Assembly: GCA_020024155.1 (NCBI GenBank)
Contig: JAHHUE010000080.1
Location: 1-6,248 of the forward strand
Length of the DNA: 6,248 nt
DNA from: Oscillospiraceae bacterium
GTDB taxonomy: Bacteria > Bacillota > Clostridia > Oscillospirales > Ruminococcaceae
Direction: 5' to 3'
A program made the position numbers and the translations under genes. Below the pieces are notes generated by a model that worked only from the letters and a program-made list of their open reading frames with translations, made no database searches and was not told the origin of the DNA. Shown here in pieces: positions 5,861 through 6,248 of this stretch (its first letter is position 1; each line of letters starts with the position of its first letter).

Positions 5861-6248
5861 ATGAATTATACACATTTTGACCTATTATTATTTTTTATAG
5901 TTTATTCTTTTTTATCTTGGGTTATTGAAGTATGCTACTATTCCATAAAAACAAAATTATTTTTAAATAGGGGGTTTATAAGTCTTCCATTTAATATATC
6001 TTATGGTATTGCATCAGATATTTTGATTATTATATTACCAACATTAAAAAATAAATTTATATTACAATATATATTTATTTTTATTGTTTTAATGATAGGT
6101 AAGAACTTATCTTTTTTCTTCTCCAAAACTTTGGGCAAATTTGAGGGATTAGAGCATTTAGAAGAGGATAAGTTATTAAATAAATCATCAGCTATTTCTT
6201 TATTGATTTTATCAGCAGTCTGTTTGATGATTTATGAAATAATTCATC
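5861..6248 (+). CDS. CmpB-like integral membrane protein (putative ABC transporter type IV permease), 3' end outside window
   Basis: The first 129 residues are visible; the frame is open to the window edge. AAGGAG (5846-5851) lies 9 bases before the ATG. Hydrophobic segments are at about 8-25, 49-60, 67-88 and 110-127, so the protein is multi-spanning. The opening FFIVYSFLSWVIEVCYYSIK followed by FLNRGF (34-39) is the signature start of the CmpB family (putative ABC-transporter type IV, Pfam PF06541: Y-S-f-x-G-W-x-x-E-x-x-Y … f-x-N-R-G-F). The family's usual G-P-f-c-P-i-Y-G that follows is here S-L-P-F-N-I-S-Y-G (41-49), so this is a divergent member. Full-length members are commonly about 200 residues or more, so a sizeable part is missing. 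Actual transport activity is unproven for the family. Confidence 0.75.
   Translation, partial: MNYTHFDLLLFFIVYSFLSWVIEVCYYSIKTKLFLNRGFISLPFNISYGIASDILIIILPTLKNKFILQYIFIFIVLMIGKNLSFFFSKTLGKFEGLEHLEEDKLLNKSSAISLLILSAVCLMIYEIIH

Overview
The window is AT-rich throughout. Its ribosome binding sites are strong purine-rich AGGAG/GGAGG types, its promoters are sigma-A-like, and its gene content (FucO-type alcohol dehydrogenase, flavodoxin/ferredoxin fusion of the EFR1 type, CmpB-like membrane protein) fits a low-GC anaerobic Firmicute, most likely a gut-type clostridium (Clostridia). This is inferred from composition and families; nothing in the window fixes a genus. All genes are on the + strand.

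The left part (1-2400) looks worn. A small secreted protein with a signal peptide and a ricin-type QW motif (115-757) is split by a single frame change. Two bases after it comes a 375-residue signal-anchored extracytoplasmic protein of unknown function (760-1887). Directly behind its stop lies a decayed C-terminal remnant of a cyclase-family (kynurenine-formamidase-like) hydrolase (about 1888-2195). One of its lesions is an exact 11-bp tandem duplication; deleting one copy restores the frame through to the stop. A further start-less 41-codon fragment follows at 2252-2377, then about 420 bases with no recognisable gene.

The right part (2700-6248) is intact and made of short, individually promoted genes: a low-molecular-weight protein tyrosine phosphatase (2800-3255), a roughly 410-bp AT-rich spacer with hairpins, a FucO-type iron alcohol dehydrogenase (3680-4825) closed by a clear intrinsic terminator, an EFR1-type flavodoxin plus 2[4Fe-4S] protein (5035-5793), and the start of a CmpB-like multi-spanning membrane protein that runs off the window (5861-6248).

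The most useful regulatory observation is a pair of Rex-like operator matches on the alcohol dehydrogenase promoter, one abutting the -35 and one covering the -10 and probable start site. This suggests the gene is a redox-controlled NADH sink, with the EFR1 protein as a separate electron-transfer unit. I found no CRISPR array, tRNA, rRNA, transposase or convincing new multi-gene system. The cyclase remnant, the frameshift and the Rex-like sites are the points that deserve a second look.
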